DNA of 49,392 nucleotides from Pseudomonadota bacterium (GTDB lineage Bacteria; Pseudomonadota; Gammaproteobacteria; Xanthomonadales; Rhodanobacteraceae). A model generated the notes under the pieces. It saw only the letters and a list, made by a program, of their open reading frames with translations, was not told the DNA's origin and did no database searches. Made by a program: the position numbers and the translations under genes. The stretch spans positions 1 through 49,392 of the forward strand of contig JAGWMU010000002.1 of the NCBI GenBank assembly GCA_028873095.1, written 5' to 3'. Shown here piece by piece: positions 46,770 to 49,392 of this stretch (its first letter is position 1; the number at the start of each line of letters is the position of its first letter).

Positions 46770-47549
46770 TCACGCGTGCGTGCGCAACCATTGCTCGGCG
46801 CGTTCGAGATCGGCCGGGGTATCGATGCCGGGCGGGAACGGCTCGGGCGTGAGCCGCACGGCAATCGCGTGGCCGTGTTCCAGCACCCGCAGCTGTTCCA
46901 GCGACTCGGCCTGCTCCAGCGGGGTACGGCTGAGCGCGGTGTAGCGCGCCAGGAATCCGGCGCGGTACGCATAGATGCCGATGTGCCGCAGGAACGGCGT
47001 GCCGGCTGGCAGCGCATGCCGGTCGGCGGCGAACGCATCGCGCGCCCACGGCAGCGGCGCGCGGCTGAAATACAGTGCCCGCCCGTGCGCCGACCGCACC
47101 AGCTTCACCACATTCGGATCGAACAGTTCGGCGGCGTCGTGGATCGGCGTGGCCAGGGTCGCCACCGGCACGTCGTCATCGGCCAGTGCCTGCACCACGG
47201 CGCGGATGCCCGCCGCCGGGGCGAACGGCTCGTCGCCCTGCAGGTTCACCACGATGACGTCGTCGGCCCAGCGGTAATGCGCCGCGCATTCGGCCAGCCG
47301 GTCGCTGCCCGAGGCATGGTCGCCGCGCGTCATGCAGATTTGCACGCCGCGCTGCCCCGCCAATGCGTCGGCGATGCGCGGATCGTCCACCGCCACCACC
47401 ACCTGGCTGGCGCCGGCCTGCAGCGCGCGCTGCGCCACCCGCACCACCAGCGGCACGCCGCCGATCTCGCGCAGCGGCTTGGCCGGCAAACGGGTCGAAC
47501 CGTAGCGGGCGGGTATGGCGACGATGAAATCGGGTGCGGCGTTCGGCAT
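46770..47549 (-). CDS. kdsB: 3-deoxy-manno-octulosonate cytidylyltransferase
   Basis: 259 codons from the ATG at 47549 ([20 protein letters not shown]). CTP-binding [18 protein letters not shown]-like [23 protein letters not shown] and NLQGDEPF are the KdsB blocks, with [15 protein letters not shown] near the end. It activates Kdo for lipid A inner-core synthesis. It lies between aroA (63 bases upstream) and uvrC (61 bases downstream) on the same strand. Confidence 0.96.
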   Translation of the reverse strand: MPNAAPDFIVAIPARYGSTRLPAKPLREIGGVPLVVRVAQRALQAGASQVVVAVDDPRIADALAGQRGVQICMTRGDHASGSDRLAECAAHYRWADDVIVVNLQGDEPFAPAAGIRAVVQALADDDVPVATLATPIHDAAELFDPNVVKLVRSAHGRALYFSRAPLPWARDAFAADRHALPAGTPFLRHIGIYAYRAGFLARYTALSRTPLEQAESLEQLRVLEHGHAIAVRLTPEPFPPGIDTPADLERAEQWLRTHA

Positions 47550-47612
47550 GGGCAACCTCGTGGCGGAGCAGCAAGCATGTGCTGCCGGGACGTGGTCGGG
47601 CAATCGATCGGT

Positions 47613-48920
47613 TCAGTCGACCGCCCGCAACGCGAAACCGCAGCCGTTGGCCAGCTCCAGGAAACCCGGGAACGAGGTCGCGACGTGCGAACAGTCATGG
47701 ATCCGAACCGGGCCGCCGGCGACCAGCCCGGCCACCGCGAAACTCATCGCGATGCGATGGTCCAGATGGCTTGCCACGCTGCCGGCGCCAAGCCGGCCGC
47801 CGCGGATGATCGCACCGTCCGGCGTTTCCTCGATGGCGGCGCCGAGCGCGCGCAGGCCGGCGGCCATGGTCGCGATGCGGTCGGACTCCTTCACCCGCAG
47901 CTCGGCGGCACCGCGGACGAGCGTGCTGCCGCTGGCCACGGCGGCGGCGATGAACAGGGCGGGAAACTCGTCGATCATGTCCGGCACCAGCGCTTCGGGC
48001 AGTTCGACGCCATGCAGCGGCGCATGGCGGACGACGAGATCGCCCACCGGCTCGCCGCCGCTTTCGCGCTGCCGCTCGACGGCGATGTCCGCGCCCATCA
48101 GGCGCAGCGCCTGCAGCAGTCCGGTGCGGCGCGGATTCAGGCCCACCGCCGGCAGGCGCAGTTCGGAACCGGGCACGATGCTGGCGGCGACCAGGAAGAA
48201 CGCCGCCGAGGAGAAGTCGGCCGGCACGTCCACATCCGTGGCATGCAGCACATGGCCGCCGTCGAGACTGGCGTGCCCCGGCTCGAAGCGGATCGGCCAG
48301 CCGAATGCGGCGAGCATGCGTTCGGTGTAATCGCGGGTCGGGTGCGGCTCGACGATCGCGGTTTCGCCCTGCGCATACAGGCCGGCCAGCAGCAGCGCCG
48401 ACTTCACCTGGGCGCTGGCCACCGGCAAGGCGTAGCGAATGCCGCGCAACGGCTGCCCCCCATGCACGTGCAGCGGCGGCAGGCCCTCGCGGGTATCGAT
48501 CCGCGCACCCATCTGCGCCAGCGGGTCGGTCACCCGGCGCATCGGCCGTTTCGACAGCGAGGCATCGCCGACCAGGGTGCTGTCGAAGGCCTGCCCGGCC
48601 AGCAGGCCGGCCAGCAGGCGCATGCCGGTACCGGCATTGCCGCAATCCAGCGGCTGCGACACGCCGCGCAGGCCATGCAGGCCGACGCCGTGCACCACGC
48701 GTTCGCCGGCGGCCGGGGTCTCGATACGCACACCCAGTTGCGCCAGCACGGCCGCCGTGGCGCGGGTGTCCTCGCCCTCCAGGAAACCGCGAATGCGCGA
48801 ATCCCCCTCGGCGATCGCGGCCAGCATCAGCGCACGGTGCGAGACGGATTTGTCTCCCGGCACCTGTACTGTGCCGCGCAGGGGCCGCCCTGGTTGGCTG
48901 CTCCAGTCGAGTCGGTTCAA
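47613..48920 (-). CDS. aroA: 3-phosphoshikimate 1-carboxyvinyltransferase (EPSP synthase)
   Basis: 435 codons. PGDKSVSHRALMLAAIAEG (PEP and shikimate phosphate site), DCGNAGTGMRLLAGLLAG, SLSKRPMRRVTDPL, and the C-terminal DMIDEFPALFIAAA and ELRVKESDRIA are all present. The Gly/Ala residues of the GNAGTGMR loop are of the kind found in many natural enzymes; I do not class its inhibitor sensitivity. It is the sixth step of the shikimate pathway. It lies 63 bases downstream of pheA, an arrangement common in this order. Confidence 0.96.
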   Translation of the reverse strand: MNRLDWSSQPGRPLRGTVQVPGDKSVSHRALMLAAIAEGDSRIRGFLEGEDTRATAAVLAQLGVRIETPAAGERVVHGVGLHGLRGVSQPLDCGNAGTGMRLLAGLLAGQAFDSTLVGDASLSKRPMRRVTDPLAQMGARIDTREGLPPLHVHGGQPLRGIRYALPVASAQVKSALLLAGLYAQGETAIVEPHPTRDYTERMLAAFGWPIRFEPGHASLDGGHVLHATDVDVPADFSSAAFFLVAASIVPGSELRLPAVGLNPRRTGLLQALRLMGADIAVERQRESGGEPVGDLVVRHAPLHGVELPEALVPDMIDEFPALFIAAAVASGSTLVRGAAELRVKESDRIATMAAGLRALGAAIEETPDGAIIRGGRLGAGSVASHLDHRIAMSFAVAGLVAGGPVRIHDCSHVATSFPGFLELANGCGFALRAVD

Positions 48921-48983
48921 GCAGATTTCTCCCGGCAGAATTTCTTCAGGCGCGGCGATGCAACACGGCGGCCGCGCGCCACG

Positions 48984-49392
48984 TCAGGGCAACGCCACCG
49001 GATAGGAGCCCAGCACGCGCACCGTCGCGGCCGACTGGCCGATTTCCTGCACGGCGGCCTGCAACGGCGCCTGGTCGACATGCCCGGAGACATCGATGAA
49101 GAACGCGTATTGCCACTTGCCGGTATGCGCCGGCCGCGATTCGATCCGGTTCAGGCTGATGCCATGCTTGGCGAACGGGCTGAGCACGTCGTACAAGGCT
49201 CCCGGCTTGTCGTTCACGGTGATCAGCAGCGAGGTACGGTCGTTGCCGGACGGCGGAAACAGCGAGCGGCCGATCACCAGGAAGCGGGTGGTGTTGTCCG
49301 CGCGATCCTCGATGCCCTTGGCCACGGTCTTGAGGCGGTAGACTTTTCCGGCCGACTCGCCGGCGATCGCCGCGGCGTCGTCGGCATGCCGC
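48984..49392 (-). CDS. pheA: Chorismate mutase/prephenate dehydratase, C-terminal part (partial)
   Basis: The frame is open at the right edge and ends at a TGA at 48984; about 135 residues are seen. AAAIAGESAGKVYRLKTVA and IEDRADNTTRFLVIG close the dehydratase domain (the TRF motif is kept). The ACT domain follows: SLLITVNDKPGALYDVLSPF, then GISLNRIESRPAHTGKWQYAFFIDV, with the GAL and ESRP phenylalanine-binding motifs. It makes phenylpyruvate with feedback control by phenylalanine. The mutase domain is outside the window, so the fusion is inferred from the usual family form. Confidence 0.93.
   Translation of the reverse strand, partial: RHADDAAAIAGESAGKVYRLKTVAKGIEDRADNTTRFLVIGRSLFPPSGNDRTSLLITVNDKPGALYDVLSPFAKHGISLNRIESRPAHTGKWQYAFFIDVSGHVDQAPLQAAVQEIGQSAATVRVLGSYPVALP

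Overview
The window is high-GC gammaproteobacterial chromosome. It most resembles the order Xanthomonadales/Lysobacterales, probably Rhodanobacteraceae (Rhodanobacter/Dyella-like). The reasons are the his operon headed by a TrpR-like regulator with a terminal hisIE fusion, a pheA-aroA neighbourhood, a kynurenine-pathway dioxygenase, a soluble HiPIP with a Tat signal, and REP repeats beginning GTAGGAGCGC that recall the GTAG-headed REPs of this order. This placement is inference from gene content; no database search was run.

Layout. 1-1813: a remnant of an integron cassette array (a partial secreted-protein cassette, an attC-like site and a 98-codon fragment) ending at an IS3-family element. 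The element abuts, and supplies the stop codon of, a GGDEF-EAL protein (to 4549). 4639-11275: a haem-oxygenase-like diiron protein, msrA, a fused ABC exporter, parE and 3-hydroxyanthranilate dioxygenase. 11534-15625: glyoxylate shunt aceB-aceA with a divergent LysR regulator. 15742-22919: five overlapping genes on the minus strand (HEAT-repeat membrane protein, family 2 glycosyltransferase, TPR/YaiO-type outer-membrane barrel, LTA-synthase-like sulfatase-fold enzyme, secreted TIM-barrel protein). These look like an undescribed envelope or exopolysaccharide assembly line. 23545-27779: a small acyltransferase, arfB, truC, ubiB and ubiJ. 28107-31179: two tandem APC amino-acid transporters. 31649-35155: HiPIP, then methionine-salvage genes mtnB-mtnD-mtnC followed by a caspase-like C13 peptidase. 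35156-42842: a complete histidine operon (hisR-like regulator, G, D, C, B, H, A, F, IE). 42977-43603: a compact group II intron without a maturase gene, sitting just past the terminator of a Gly-Gly-Cys tRNA cluster. 43659-49392: the tRNAs, pgsA, uvrC, kdsB, aroA and the 3' end of pheA.

Most of the window is core metabolism in tightly overlapping operons. The accessory signals are the integron/IS edge, three REP clusters at gene boundaries (one overlaps the stop codon of the dioxygenase gene, another separates hisF from hisIE), the five-gene envelope operon and the maturase-less group II intron. Putative operators are seen as palindromes upstream of mtnB, upstream of the his operon, between aceB and the LysR gene, and upstream of the envelope operon.
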